This document shows positions 35,286-44,271 of a stretch of DNA of 64,000 bases, in pieces. Every line of letters begins with the position of its first letter. Within the stretch, counting starts at the first letter, position 1. The stretch is from positions 3,454,100-3,518,099 of the forward strand of contig NZ_KN525716.1 in the NCBI RefSeq assembly GCF_000789235.1. The letters are read 5' to 3'. The notes beneath the pieces were generated by a model. That model saw nothing but the letters and a program-made list of their open reading frames with translations, searched no databases and was not told where the DNA came from. The stretch comes from Wocania ichthyoenteri Th78. Lineage in GTDB: Bacteria; Bacteroidota; Bacteroidia; Flavobacteriales; Flavobacteriaceae. The translations under genes and the position numbers were made by a program.

Positions 35286-36725
35286 CTAATTTGGCAATCG
35301 TAATTGTTTTTGGTCTTTCAAATATTGCTTTAAAGCTATTAGTGCAGCAATTTTTGCTTCATTTTCTGTTTCTTTATGTAAAGCTTCTGGGGAGTAATAA
35401 TCTTTTACAAAATGCGTATCAAAATTTCCAGAACGAAATGCTTCGTGTTCACAAACATATTTACCAAAAGGTAAGGTGGTTTCTACACCTTCAACATGAT
35501 AATTCTCAATGGCTTTTATCATGAGTTGAATGGCTTCATCCCTAGTGTTTCCATAGGTAATTAATTTTGAAAGCATCGGGTCGTAATAAATAGGAATATC
35601 CATGCCTTCTTCAAAACCATTATCTACTCGAATATTGTCGCCAATTGGGAGTTTGTATACATCTAAATGTCCAACACTTGGTAAGAAATTATTTAAAGGG
35701 TCTTCGGCATATACTCGTAATTCTAAAGCATGTCCGCTAATTTTTAAATCGTCTTGTTTTATTTGAAGTGCTTCCCCGCGAGCAACACGAATTTGAAGTT
35801 CAACCAAATCAACACCAGAAATTAATTCGGTTACAGGATGTTCTACTTGCAATCTGGTATTCATTTCTAAAAAATAGAAATTGTGGTCTGCATCTAATAA
35901 AAATTCAACAGTTCCAGCACCTAAATAATCACAAGATTTTGCTACTTTAATAGCAGCTTCTCCCATTTCATTTCTCAATTTTTGACTTAAAACTGATGAT
36001 GGTGCTTCTTCAACCACTTTTTGATGGCGACGTTGAATACTGCATTCACGCTCAAAAAAATGTAAAATATTACCATGGCTATCAGCCATAATTTGTATTT
36101 CGATATGACGTGGCGAAGTCACATATTTTTCGATAAAAACAGAACCATCACCAAAAGCTGAAGTGGCTTCACTAATAGCACGATTCATTTGCGATTCTAA
36201 ATCATTTTCTTTTTCAACCACACGCATCCCTTTTCCACCGCCGCCGGCAGATGCTTTTATTAATATTGGGAACCCTATGTCTTTTGCAATAATTTTAGCT
36301 TTTTTAATATCCGTAATGGCTTCGTCAATCCCAGGAACCATAGGAATGTTATAGCGTTTTACGGCTTCTTTGGCGGCTAATTTATCGCCCATCATTTGTA
36401 TGGCTTTTGAACGTGGACCAATAAAAATAATATTGTTTATCTCGCATAATTCAGCAAATTCAGCATTTTCACTTAAAAAACCATACCCAGGGTGAATAGC
36501 GTCAACGTTGAGTTGTTTTGCAACTTTAATAATTTTATCGCCTCTTAAATAGGATTTGCTAGATTGAGGCTCGCCAATACAAACCGCTTCGTCTGCAAAT
36601 TTTACATGTGGTGCATTTCTATCTGCAGTAGAAAAAACGGCAACTGTTTTTATGCCCATTTTTTGAGCCGTTTTCATAACTCGAATGGCTATTTCGCCTC
36701 TGTTTGCAATTAGTATTTTTTTCAT
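35286..36725 (-). CDS. Biotin carboxylase subunit of acyl-CoA carboxylase
   Basis: This 479-residue ATP-grasp enzyme carboxylates the biotin on the carrier protein. It shows KILIANRGEIAIRVMKTA at the start, HPGYGFLSENAEFAE, KASAGGGGKGMRVV (ATP lid glycine loop), FIEKYVTSPRHIEIQI, FLEMNTRLQVEHPVTE (metal and bicarbonate site) and LPFGKYVCEHEAF near the end. All catalytic blocks are present. It sits between the carrier and carboxyltransferase genes and would serve the same complex. Confidence 0.94.
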   Translation of the reverse strand: MKKILIANRGEIAIRVMKTAQKMGIKTVAVFSTADRNAPHVKFADEAVCIGEPQSSKSYLRGDKIIKVAKQLNVDAIHPGYGFLSENAEFAELCEINNIIFIGPRSKAIQMMGDKLAAKEAVKRYNIPMVPGIDEAITDIKKAKIIAKDIGFPILIKASAGGGGKGMRVVEKENDLESQMNRAISEATSAFGDGSVFIEKYVTSPRHIEIQIMADSHGNILHFFERECSIQRRHQKVVEEAPSSVLSQKLRNEMGEAAIKVAKSCDYLGAGTVEFLLDADHNFYFLEMNTRLQVEHPVTELISGVDLVELQIRVARGEALQIKQDDLKISGHALELRVYAEDPLNNFLPSVGHLDVYKLPIGDNIRVDNGFEEGMDIPIYYDPMLSKLITYGNTRDEAIQLMIKAIENYHVEGVETTLPFGKYVCEHEAFRSGNFDTHFVKDYYSPEALHKETENEAKIAALIALKQYLKDQKQLRLPN

Positions 36726-36737
36726 TCCTCTCCCTAA

Positions 36738-36756
36738 CCCTCTCCAAAGGAGAGGG
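36738..36756. repeat. GC-rich hairpin repeat inside the carboxylase operon
   Basis: CCCTCTCC and GGAGAGGG form a perfect 8-bp stem around AAA, flanked by ctctccctaa. It is far more GC-rich than the surroundings and looks like a dispersed repeat. A T-run follows only on the plus strand, opposite to the operon direction. Confidence 0.6.
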
Positions 36757-36825
36757 GATTTTTATTATAATAATTTTAATGCGTAAATAAGTCTTTACTC
36801 TTTATTCTATTTTCTTTCATCTTGC

Positions 36826-37311
36826 TTATTGGAATTCGATTAATAACTGATTTTTTTCTACAGCGTCACCTTTGTTTACCGAAATAGATTTGATAACACC
36901 ATCTCTAGGAGACGTAATTATGTTTTCCATTTTCATGGCTTCAAGAATAAGCAAGGTGTCATTTTCTTTTACTTCTTGATTTATTTCAACATGTATTTCT
37001 AAAATTAAACCAGGCATTGGTGCTTTAACAAAATTCACATGTTTTGTTGAACCTATGGTAAACCCCATGTCTTTTATTAAAATATCTAAATCATTAGAAA
37101 TAATTATGTTATATGAATTATTGTTAACTTTTACTTGATATGATTTTGAGTTAAAATCTGTTTCAACAATTTCAGAGTTATAAGATTTATTATGCTGAAG
37201 AATATGAAATTTAGATTCAGAAACTGGCAAAACATCAAGACTTAAAATATCTTCTTCTTTAATTTCAAAATTAAAAGTATTATTTACATTGGTTTTGAAA
37301 ATCTTATTCAT
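36826..37311 (-). CDS. Biotin carboxyl carrier protein of acyl-CoA carboxylase
   Basis: This 161-residue protein has a C-terminal biotinyl/lipoyl domain. The biotinylated lysine is expected at K127 in LILEAMKMEN, preceded by KAPMPGLILEI and followed by GDAVEKNQLLIEF. The first 90 residues are a variable linker with beta-rich character, as in carrier subunits of propionyl-CoA carboxylase-like enzymes in this phylum. It is the first gene of the three-gene carboxylase operon; the gap to biotin carboxylase (100 bases) contains a GC-rich hairpin. Confidence 0.9.
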   Translation of the reverse strand: MNKIFKTNVNNTFNFEIKEEDILSLDVLPVSESKFHILQHNKSYNSEIVETDFNSKSYQVKVNNNSYNIIISNDLDILIKDMGFTIGSTKHVNFVKAPMPGLILEIHVEINQEVKENDTLLILEAMKMENIITSPRDGVIKSISVNKGDAVEKNQLLIEFQ

Positions 37312-37396
37312 GAGTATGGAAATTGGTTCATTGTAAATATAATTATAATGAGCTAGAAATCATTTTTTAAAAGTATGAGTTTAGCATATTTTGGCT

Positions 37397-37440
37397 ATGT
37401 AAATATATATTATCATAATATATAAATATATGATTTACAT
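37397..37440. repeat. AT-rich imperfect hairpin between PrsW and carboxylase operon
   Basis: Arms at 37397-37410 and 37426-37440 pair over 14 bases with one bulged base. It lies downstream of the PrsW stop and upstream of the carrier gene on the minus strand. No T-run follows, so its role (operator, RNA stem or none) is open. Confidence 0.35.
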
Positions 37441-37457
37441 CATGTTTGTAATACCAA

Positions 37458-38132
37458 TTACGTTTTGAAATTTGAGTTTATTTGATGACGTTTTATTGCT
37501 TTTCTAGATAAAATAATACCAATGAAAAGCGATATAAATGCACTAACCCAAATACCTGGAACAAAATCTATAAATAAGAAGAAATCGTATGCACCATGAA
37601 AAATTATAGCCAATAATAAACCTGATAAGTTTAGTATTATTCTATTATTTGAAAATTTGGCTTTTCCCATACAATACCCCATTAAAATACCAAATGTAGC
37701 ATGAGCAGGTACAGCAGTAAGCGCTCTAAGTAACGCTGTTTGGTAACCTCCTTCTAGTACATAAAAAATATTTTCTGTTGCTGCAAAACCCATAGATACC
37801 ATAACGGCGTAAATAATGCCATCAAAAGGTTCATTAAATTTCTTATTAGTTTGTGAATAATAGCGAATTATAATGTATTTACTAAACTCTTCAGTAAAAC
37901 CAACTACAAAAAAAGCTTTTACAAATTGTTCAAACACACTTGTATTATCTGTTAACGGTAATATATAGTCGAACAGATAGTAAATAATAGTAGTAATAAA
38001 AACACTTATAATAGCTCCTAATAAAAAATTATAAAAAAGGAAGCGTTTTGGCTCTTTTTCATATTTATCTTTAAAATAGATGTATAGAATGATAATAAAA
38101 ATGGGAGCAACAGCTAAGAGTAATAAATTCAT
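37458..38132 (-). CDS. PrsW-family intramembrane metalloprotease
   Basis: This 224-residue membrane protein has about seven helices and the three PrsW active-site motifs in helices: EEFSKY, HATFGILMG and HGAYDFFLF. PrsW proteases start regulated intramembrane proteolysis of anti-sigma factors in Bacillus; targets in this phylum are unknown. The gene starts 23 bases after the Nudix gene on the same strand, so it may be the third gene of an aminotransferase-Nudix-PrsW transcript. Confidence 0.9.
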   Translation of the reverse strand: MNLLLLAVAPIFIIILYIYFKDKYEKEPKRFLFYNFLLGAIISVFITTIIYYLFDYILPLTDNTSVFEQFVKAFFVVGFTEEFSKYIIIRYYSQTNKKFNEPFDGIIYAVMVSMGFAATENIFYVLEGGYQTALLRALTAVPAHATFGILMGYCMGKAKFSNNRIILNLSGLLLAIIFHGAYDFFLFIDFVPGIWVSAFISLFIGIILSRKAIKRHQINSNFKT

Positions 38133-38155
38133 TTATGAAAGATAATTAAAAGAAT

Positions 38156-38710
38156 TTAGGTAATAGTTTTAATTATATGATGAAAAACAGTTTCGTAGTA
38201 TGATTTATTTGATGGGACTAAGTGATTGTTATTAGCGTCAATGTTATCAATAAGTTCGTCAAAATCATAAGCTGAAACTAATTTTAAAGCTTCAACTTCT
38301 TCTATTTGAGGTGTTAATTCGGAAAGTGAAACTTTTAATTCTGAGATGAATGTGTGATGAAATTCGTTATCAATAATACCACTTTCATAAGTTTGAAAGC
38401 ACTCAAAAACACCAATTCTATTTAGGTCCTTTTCAGAGACGGACAACCCGATTTCTTCTTTAGTTTCTCTAATAGCAGCTTGTTCTATGGACTCACCAGC
38501 ATCAATATGCCCAGCTACAGAAACATCCCAAAGTAACGGACAAATTAGCTTTTTTGCTGAACGTTGCGACAGCAAAATTTCACCATTTTTTGTGTAAAAC
38601 CAAATATGTGCTGTATTATGGTAATAGCCTTTTTGATGGATGATTGATTTTAGTGCAGATTTTCCTGTTGGTTTGCCTTGCTTAGTAACTATATCAATAA
38701 ATTCATCCAT
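38156..38710 (-). CDS. Nudix hydrolase, IDI-like
   Basis: This 184-residue protein has a complete Nudix box at about residues 67-89 (GHIDAGESIEQAAIRETKEE then IGL) and an N-terminal IWFYTKNGEILLSQRS segment, the layout of the YfcD/isopentenyl-diphosphate isomerase-like Nudix branch. The IDI active-site Cys context is not clear, so phosphoanhydride hydrolysis is the safer prediction. It starts nine bases downstream of the aminotransferase stop, in the same operon. Confidence 0.85.
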   Translation of the reverse strand: MDEFIDIVTKQGKPTGKSALKSIIHQKGYYHNTAHIWFYTKNGEILLSQRSAKKLICPLLWDVSVAGHIDAGESIEQAAIRETKEEIGLSVSEKDLNRIGVFECFQTYESGIIDNEFHHTFISELKVSLSELTPQIEEVEALKLVSAYDFDELIDNIDANNNHLVPSNKSYYETVFHHIIKTIT

Positions 38711-38719
38711 ATTAAGCTT

Positions 38720-39874
38720 TTATAAATGCGAAGCTATACATGCAATTAGTGGTTTGAAATCTTCTGATGTATTGAATAAATGACAAGAAATTCTAATATA
38801 ATTCCCTCTAAAAGAAACAAAAATATTTTTGTTAAAAAAGTCCTTTTTTAAGGCTTCAATATCTAATTGACTTGGTAATTTAATGCCAAATAAATGATGA
38901 GACCTGTAGTTGTCATCTTCAATTTGACAACCTAAAGCTTTTAATGCTTTTACAGCTTCCGCAGAAATATTTTTACAATAATTTTGTATGGATTTTGGCG
39001 TCCATTCTAAAACTTGTTTTAAGGCTTCAATTTGCATTTTTACATAAATAAAATTTCCGCTTTCGCCAACCGAATAGCGATTCGCTAAAGGTTTGTATTC
39101 TGGTTGATAATTGGTAAGTTCAGTAAAATTTTCACTATGTAATCTGTTAGACCAATTTTCTTCAATAGGGTTTCCGTTATCAAAGTATTCTCCAAAATAG
39201 CCATAAGCACAACCATAAGGACCAAAAAGCCATTTGTAACCAGCACAGATAAGCGCATCTGGTTGGATGTCTTTTACAGAAAAGGGTAGGGCACCAACCG
39301 ATTGCGATCCATCAATAATTAAAAGTGCATGGTGTTGCTTTGCTTTTTTACTAATCGCTTTTAAATCAAATAAACTTCCATTAGACCAATGGATATTTCC
39401 CATAGCAATTACAGCAGTATTTTCTGTTATAGCTTCGAGTATATTTTGATTCCAATTTTTTACTCGATCCATTTCATAATTAGGAGCACTTATAGTATTA
39501 ATTTTAGCATTGTATTTTTTGGCTAACTTTTGCCATGAATAGACATTGCTAGGAAATTGCTCATCAATAATTAAAATTTCATCATTTTCTTTTAAAACAA
39601 TATTATTTGTAACAGTTGCTATTCCATAAGATACCGAAGGCATCGTTGCAATGCGATTAAAATCATCTGCATCAATTAATTGTGCAAATAATTTTTTAAG
39701 CTCAATAACGGGTTCAAAATAATCTGAAATCTTAATTTTATAAGGGTGATTTTTTTGTTTTAAACCTTCTAATCCAGCCTCATAAATAGATTTAAAAGCA
39801 GGCGATTGACTCGCAATATTCAAATAAGTTACAGCCTCTGGAATATCAAATAAATGTTTCTGATTTTGCATCAA
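38720..39874 (-). CDS. Class V aminotransferase-fold PLP enzyme
   Basis: This 384-residue enzyme of the NifS/CsdA-like class V fold has the PLP lysine in ICAGYKWLFGPYGCAYGYFG, the cofactor Asp/His region LLIDGSQSVGALPF and a phosphate-binding area near MPSVSYGIATV. It lacks the Cys-containing loop of cysteine desulfurases, so transamination or a lyase reaction on an amino acid is more likely; the substrate is unknown. It heads the group with Nudix and PrsW. Upstream is a dispersed repeat (39885-39940). Confidence 0.86.
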   Translation of the reverse strand: MMQNQKHLFDIPEAVTYLNIASQSPAFKSIYEAGLEGLKQKNHPYKIKISDYFEPVIELKKLFAQLIDADDFNRIATMPSVSYGIATVTNNIVLKENDEILIIDEQFPSNVYSWQKLAKKYNAKINTISAPNYEMDRVKNWNQNILEAITENTAVIAMGNIHWSNGSLFDLKAISKKAKQHHALLIIDGSQSVGALPFSVKDIQPDALICAGYKWLFGPYGCAYGYFGEYFDNGNPIEENWSNRLHSENFTELTNYQPEYKPLANRYSVGESGNFIYVKMQIEALKQVLEWTPKSIQNYCKNISAEAVKALKALGCQIEDDNYRSHHLFGIKLPSQLDIEALKKDFFNKNIFVSFRGNYIRISCHLFNTSEDFKPLIACIASHL

Positions 39875-39884
39875 ATAGAGTTTA

Positions 39885-39940
39885 TGTCATATTGAGTGCA
39901 GTCGAAACGTTTTTGTAGTTCTCGACTGCTCTCGAACAGA
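39885..39940. repeat. Dispersed inverted repeat, gtcatattgagtgcagtcgaa family
   Basis: This unit starts gtcatattgagtgcagtcg and ends ctcgactgctctcgaaca. Its middle contains a gtcgaa/ttctcgac inverted pair. It belongs to a family different from the cgtcat...caatct repeats. Fragments with similar cores occur near 20.81 and 18.15 kb. Confidence 0.6.
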
Positions 39941-39944
39941 CAAA

Positions 39945-41033
39945 TTATTCAAAATAACTAAAAGTCTCGCCGTCTTTTATGTTAAGAAGCGTTTCATAAA
40001 TTAATTTAATTACGTTTTCAACATCATCTCTATGTACCATTTCTACAGTGGTATGCATGTAGCGTAGTGGTAAAGAAATTAAAGCAGAAGCTACGCCACC
40101 ATTACTGTAAGCAAAGGCATCAGTATCGGTTCCTGTCGCTCTTGATAATGCAGAACGCTGGAAAGGTATCTTTTTAGCTTCGGCAGTTTCTGTAATTAAA
40201 TCGCGTAACTTTTGTTGTACAGCAGGCGCATAAGCTACAACAGGTCCTTTACCCAATTCTAAATGACCTTCTTTTTTCTTTTCAATCATTGGTGTTGTGG
40301 TATCGTGCGTTACATCGGTAACAATGGCAACGTTCGGTTTAATGGTGTGGGTAATCATTTCTGCACCACGTAAGCCAATTTCTTCTTGAACAGAATTGGT
40401 TATATATAAGCCAAAAGGTAAAGTTTTTTTATTTTCCTTAAGTAATCGTGCTACTTCGGCAATCATAAAACCCCCCATGCGATTATCTAAAGCGCGACAA
40501 ACAAAATTGTCCTTGTTTAGAATATGAAACTCGTCTGGATACGTAATTACACAACCAACATGAATGCCTAGTTTCTCAATTTCTTCTTTTGTTTTACAAC
40601 CACAATCAATAAAAATGTTATCTGGTTTTGGAGCTTCTTCTTTAGCTTTACTTCTTGTGTGTATTGCAGGCCAGCCAAAAACACCTTTTACAATGCCCTT
40701 TTTGGTGTGAATATTTACAATTTTACTCGGTGCTATTTGGTGATCGCTACCACCATTTCTAATCACATAAATTAATCCGTTATCAGAAATATAATTAACA
40801 TACCACGAAATTTCATCGGCATGCCCTTCAATAACCACCTTGTATTTTGCTTTTGGGTTAATTACACCAACTGCTGTACCGTAAGTATCGGTAATAAATT
40901 CATCAACATAAGGTTTTAGGTAATCCATCCAAAGTTTTTGTCCGATCCATTCGTAACCTGTCGGAGCTGCATTGTTTAAATATTTTTCTAAAAAGTCTAT
41001 CGATTTTTTGTTAAGAATGCTCTTTTTTGCCAT
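39945..41033 (-). CDS. M42-family metallopeptidase
   Basis: This 362-residue di-zinc aminopeptidase of the M42 (glutamyl aminopeptidase/endoglucanase) family has its metal ligands and catalytic residues in VIEGHADEISWYV, RALDNRMGG (Asp), QEEIGLRGAEM (paired Glu), VTDVTHDTT and HTTVEMVHRDDVEN (C-terminal His). It is a cytosolic oligomeric peptidase releasing N-terminal residues from short peptides. It stands alone, with a long gene-free stretch upstream. Confidence 0.92.
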   Translation of the reverse strand: MAKKSILNKKSIDFLEKYLNNAAPTGYEWIGQKLWMDYLKPYVDEFITDTYGTAVGVINPKAKYKVVIEGHADEISWYVNYISDNGLIYVIRNGGSDHQIAPSKIVNIHTKKGIVKGVFGWPAIHTRSKAKEEAPKPDNIFIDCGCKTKEEIEKLGIHVGCVITYPDEFHILNKDNFVCRALDNRMGGFMIAEVARLLKENKKTLPFGLYITNSVQEEIGLRGAEMITHTIKPNVAIVTDVTHDTTTPMIEKKKEGHLELGKGPVVAYAPAVQQKLRDLITETAEAKKIPFQRSALSRATGTDTDAFAYSNGGVASALISLPLRYMHTTVEMVHRDDVENVIKLIYETLLNIKDGETFSYFE

Positions 41034-41112
41034 GTTTAAAAGTTTTGCACTAAAATAATAATATAAAATGTAAATGATTGATTAAAACTAACTCTTATTA
41101 TGAAAAGTTTTT

Positions 41113-41191
41113 GGGCGTTACCCCGAAAAGGAGTTGGGTTTTCCACTATATCTTTTTTCGTCATAGTGAGGAGTTAACGACGTGGCTATCT
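41113..41191. repeat. Composite dispersed repeat (gggcgttacc part plus cgtcat part)
   Basis: A left module (gggcgttaccccg ... ttttccactatatctttttt) is joined to a copy of the cgtcat...gtggctatctg repeat at 41159. The same two modules in the same order and close spacing are found at 48290-48373, where the left module keeps a strong ccgcgc/gcgcgg hairpin. Confidence 0.7.
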
Positions 41192-41330
41192 GTTAAATTT
41201 TAGTTATAAAGAAAGTTGTGTTTGTTCTTTTCAAAAAAAGTATGCCGTTGCAATGTCTAACGCACTTATTTGCTAGCTTATGTTTTAAACTAATTACGTT
41301 GTTTTGTTTTTGGAATGGTTCGTTTAACGG

Positions 41331-41510
41331 TTTGCATAAGAACAGTGTGGGATTTGGAAGTTAGTAACTTTCGAATCATGGACTGAGCTTAAACTTATTT
41401 ATGTTTTGTTTCTTGTCGATTACAAAATAAGAAATAAGTTTGAGCGGATACGGTAAATAAGAAAAACCTTTGGAGTTAAACACAAAGCCCATATTGTTTT
41501 ATGTGGTGTT
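41331..41510. repeat. Structured noncoding element with nested inverted repeats
   Basis: The outer arms at 41335-41351 and 41488-41503 pair over about 16 bases, with one bulge and two G-U pairs if transcribed. Inside are a tight palindrome at 41358-41370 (aagtta-g-taactt) and a near-perfect stem whose outer ten bases are 41391-41400 with 41432-41441. No reading frame explains the conservation of pairing. It may be a MITE-like element or a structured RNA. Confidence 0.55.
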
Positions 41511-41528
41511 GTATGCAGTTATTTTTGT

Positions 41529-42077
41529 TTAAAATTTATAACCAACACCAATACTTATTCTGTTATCCCGAAAGTTGTTAATAGATCTTTGTCCCTCAAA
41601 TCCGTGTCTAAAGCGTACGTCAAAAAATATTTTTTTTATTGTTTTATATTCTATACCAATAATTCCATTCCCTTTCTTAATACCAAAAATATCATTTCTT
41701 AAAGAAGTTGATAAAACTTGTGTACCAGTATATATTTTAAACTTTTTGTTAAGGTGAAATTTTAACAATACCGGACCTGTTAAATAAAGCTCATTAATAG
41801 ATTCTCTAAAACCATTATTAAAAAATCTTTCTCTTTTTTCAGACCTTAAGTTTAATTCTAACTGTAAACTCCAATTATCACTAAACTTAAAATCTGACCA
41901 AATACCTATATAAGGTAAATTAAGTTTGTAATTTAAACTACTATTGTTAGCTTGAAATTCATAACCAGTACGTAAACCTAATGTCACTTTTTTATCTTTT
42001 AATTGTTCAGCATCTGTTTGTGCTTGTAAAGAAAGCATACAAATGAGACATGTAAATAGTAAAATAGTTTTTCTCAT
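41529..42077 (-). CDS. Small outer membrane beta-barrel protein
   Basis: This 182-residue protein has a signal peptide (about 1-19, ending LQA-Q) and eight or so alternating amphipathic strands ending in RISIGVGYKF, typical of small Bacteroidota outer-membrane barrels (OMP_b-brl-like). Strand pairs such as WSLQLELNLRSEKRER and GIIGIEYKTIKKIFFDVRFR are clear. No function can be assigned. It stands between the structured repeat and the alcohol dehydrogenase gene; all point the same way but the 44-base gap to the dehydrogenase does not prove an operon. Confidence 0.78.
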   Translation of the reverse strand: MRKTILLFTCLICMLSLQAQTDAEQLKDKKVTLGLRTGYEFQANNSSLNYKLNLPYIGIWSDFKFSDNWSLQLELNLRSEKRERFFNNGFRESINELYLTGPVLLKFHLNKKFKIYTGTQVLSTSLRNDIFGIKKGNGIIGIEYKTIKKIFFDVRFRHGFEGQRSINNFRDNRISIGVGYKF

Positions 42078-42121
42078 AATTTGTTGATTAATTTAATTTT
42101 GATTCAAAAATGGGCAAAGAC

Positions 42122-43126
42122 TTACTTATTTATATCAACCACTATTTTACCAACTACAGTACGCTGCTCGAGACTATGAAGAGCTTCTGGTACGTCTTTT
42201 AGTGAAATAACTTTTTGTATAGAGGGCTTTATCTTTTTATCAGCAATCATTTCAAGTACTTTTTTTATATTTGTTGTAACCTCAACCTTTTGAGTTAAAG
42301 CCATAAATTTCTGACTACCACGACCAAATCGGCCAAGAAATTTTACTTTGAGCATATTGTAAAAATCACCGCCGACTAATACATATTTACCATCTTTCTT
42401 TAAAACCTGTTTGTATCGACCTGGACATTCAAAAGATGCAGTATCAAATACCGCATCAAACTCTTTTCCAATTAAGGCTTTGATTGAATCCTTTTTTATA
42501 TAGTCAATAATCTCATCTGCTCCCCAACTTTTTACTGCCTCAATTTTTTTGGTAGAACAGATAGCTGCTACATATGCGCCCTGAGCTTTTGCTATCTGAA
42601 TGCCAAAAGATCCCACACCACCTGAAGCACCGTTCACCAGAACTTTATCACCTGGATTGATTGAACAAAGAATCATTCCCATCATTGCAGCTTGGCCAGA
42701 TATAGGCACTGTACAGGCTTGTTCAAAAGATGCTTCCTCAGGCTTTTTTACCAAGTATTTTGTATTTACAGTGGCATATTCTGCATAGCCTCCTCCAAAG
42801 GATTTTCGAATATCGGCTACCACTGCATCATTTACTTGAAAACCCTTAACATTTTGCCCAATGCTTTGAATAGTTCCTGCTATATCCATTCCTAAGATTC
42901 TCTTGTTCTTGGAAGGTCTGAACAATCCAAAAACCAACCGAATAATAAAGTAATTAGCTCGCACAATATATCTATCAGCCGCATTAACTGAGGCACATTC
43001 AACTTTCACTAAAACTTCATTCTTATTGGGTATAGGGATTTTACAATCTTTTACAAGTTTCACTACTTCTTGAGGGTTGCCATAGTCTCGAAAAATGATA
43101 GCACGCATCAATTTTGAATGTTTCAT
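42122..43126 (-). CDS. Medium-chain dehydrogenase/quinone oxidoreductase family
   Basis: This 334-residue MDR-superfamily enzyme has an N-terminal GroES-like domain (NEVLVKVECASVNAADRYIV and ILGMDIAGTIQSIG) and a Rossmann domain with the NADPH-binding GASGGVGSFGIQIAKAQGA. Catalytic zinc ligands are not evident, so a zinc-independent quinone or enone reductase is likely. Family alignment favours the methionine at 43108 (MRAIIFRDYG) over that at 43126. It follows an AraC regulator gene by 62 bases on the same strand, suggesting control by or co-transcription with that regulator. Confidence 0.88.
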   Translation of the reverse strand: MKHSKLMRAIIFRDYGNPQEVVKLVKDCKIPIPNKNEVLVKVECASVNAADRYIVRANYFIIRLVFGLFRPSKNKRILGMDIAGTIQSIGQNVKGFQVNDAVVADIRKSFGGGYAEYATVNTKYLVKKPEEASFEQACTVPISGQAAMMGMILCSINPGDKVLVNGASGGVGSFGIQIAKAQGAYVAAICSTKKIEAVKSWGADEIIDYIKKDSIKALIGKEFDAVFDTASFECPGRYKQVLKKDGKYVLVGGDFYNMLKVKFLGRFGRGSQKFMALTQKVEVTTNIKKVLEMIADKKIKPSIQKVISLKDVPEALHSLEQRTVVGKIVVDINK

Positions 43127-43188
43127 ATTCTTTTTGATGCAAACATATTAGCTAATTATGATTCGGTCTTTGCCAGTGGGTTCAATTA

Positions 43189-44034
43189 TCATTCATTGAG
43201 GTTCTTTCTGAACTCAGTAGGAGAACAGCCATATTCATTTTTGAACATTCGAGAAAAACTGGATGAATTAATGAATCCACAATCATAGCATATCTCTTGT
43301 ATAGAGTTCTGAGAAAAAGCTAAATTACTACATGCCTTTTCCAACTTTTTTTGAGTGATGTATTTAGCTGGTGTGCTGTCGTACATTTTGTTGAATTTTC
43401 TTTTAAAAGAAGCCATACTATTGTTTGTCGTAGCTGCCAAACGTTGAAGGTTCAATGGTTCATACAAATTAGCCTCAATTACTTTCCTAAATGAAAAAGT
43501 TTTATCAGAAAATAGGCGTCTTATAATTAAATTCAAGTGCGAAGACTCTTTAGTTTGCAGGAGGAGCAGAATAATTTCTTTTAACTTGATCGCCAAAATT
43601 TCCTCGCTTAGTGCTGTTTTATGTTCAAAAAACTTGGCAACACTCATAAAATAGGCTTTTACTAAGGCCGAAGCGTCTTCTTGAAAACTGTCTTTTTTTA
43701 AAGGATAATCCAATTCCTTCCAAAACTTTGGCTTTTCACCATCAAAAACTTTTTGCAGTACGTCTTGATTAAAATGAACAACAATAGTACTTATGTATCC
43801 AGTTTCAATTGTTGAGAAACTACGTCCAACTGTTTTACCGCATAACGAAAGAATAATTGTTCCTTTAGTAGCTGAAAATCCTGATCTTGTTACATCTTGA
43901 TTATCACCTTCTAAAATATAAGCAAAACAAGATTCGGAAGGTAAACTTAATTCTTTCTCAGTGGGAGTAGATAATTCATACCAAGAGAATAGTGGTTTTT
44001 CATACAACGTGATTTGATTAAGTTTTTGAGCCAT
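43189..44034 (-). CDS. AraC-family transcriptional regulator
   Basis: This 281-residue protein has a C-terminal AraC DNA-binding domain made of two helix-turn-helix units (LQRLAATTNNSMASFKRKFN and IQEICYDCGFINSSSFSRMF, ending GCSPTEFRKN). The N-terminal 170 residues form a cupin-like effector domain (CFAYILEGDNQDV) of the ExsA-type group. It is upstream of an MDR dehydrogenase on the same strand and probably controls it. No ligand can be inferred. Confidence 0.92.
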   Translation of the reverse strand: MAQKLNQITLYEKPLFSWYELSTPTEKELSLPSESCFAYILEGDNQDVTRSGFSATKGTIILSLCGKTVGRSFSTIETGYISTIVVHFNQDVLQKVFDGEKPKFWKELDYPLKKDSFQEDASALVKAYFMSVAKFFEHKTALSEEILAIKLKEIILLLLQTKESSHLNLIIRRLFSDKTFSFRKVIEANLYEPLNLQRLAATTNNSMASFKRKFNKMYDSTPAKYITQKKLEKACSNLAFSQNSIQEICYDCGFINSSSFSRMFKNEYGCSPTEFRKNLNE

Positions 44035-44271
44035 AAAGTTTACGCCTTGTTCTCTGTGATTTTTTTATTTTCTTTCTGTATTATAATGATATAGATTGGC
44101 CTATTTCAGTAAAGTCTTGGATTCATCGTTTTAATGTGTGGTAATGTTTTTAAGTATATGAATTCGTTTTAATAATTTATATACTACGTTAAACGAAGTT
44201 ATCATTTTTTTCTCACAAAATCAAGCGCTTATATAATTTCAAATCTAAGTATTCAGTTTTCAGAAATTCAG

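Larger units (their letters stand above)
41034..41528. other. Gene-free stretch with composite and structured repeats
   Basis: No gene of convincing size is present. The left part is AT-rich promoter region for the M42 gene. From 41113 to 41191 there is a composite dispersed repeat, and 41331-41510 holds a nested inverted-repeat element (both listed separately). Confidence 0.7.

Noticed and set aside
42600-42895. Two plus-strand frames opposite the MDR dehydrogenase
   Set aside because: They complement the conserved NADPH-binding region and have no independent support.
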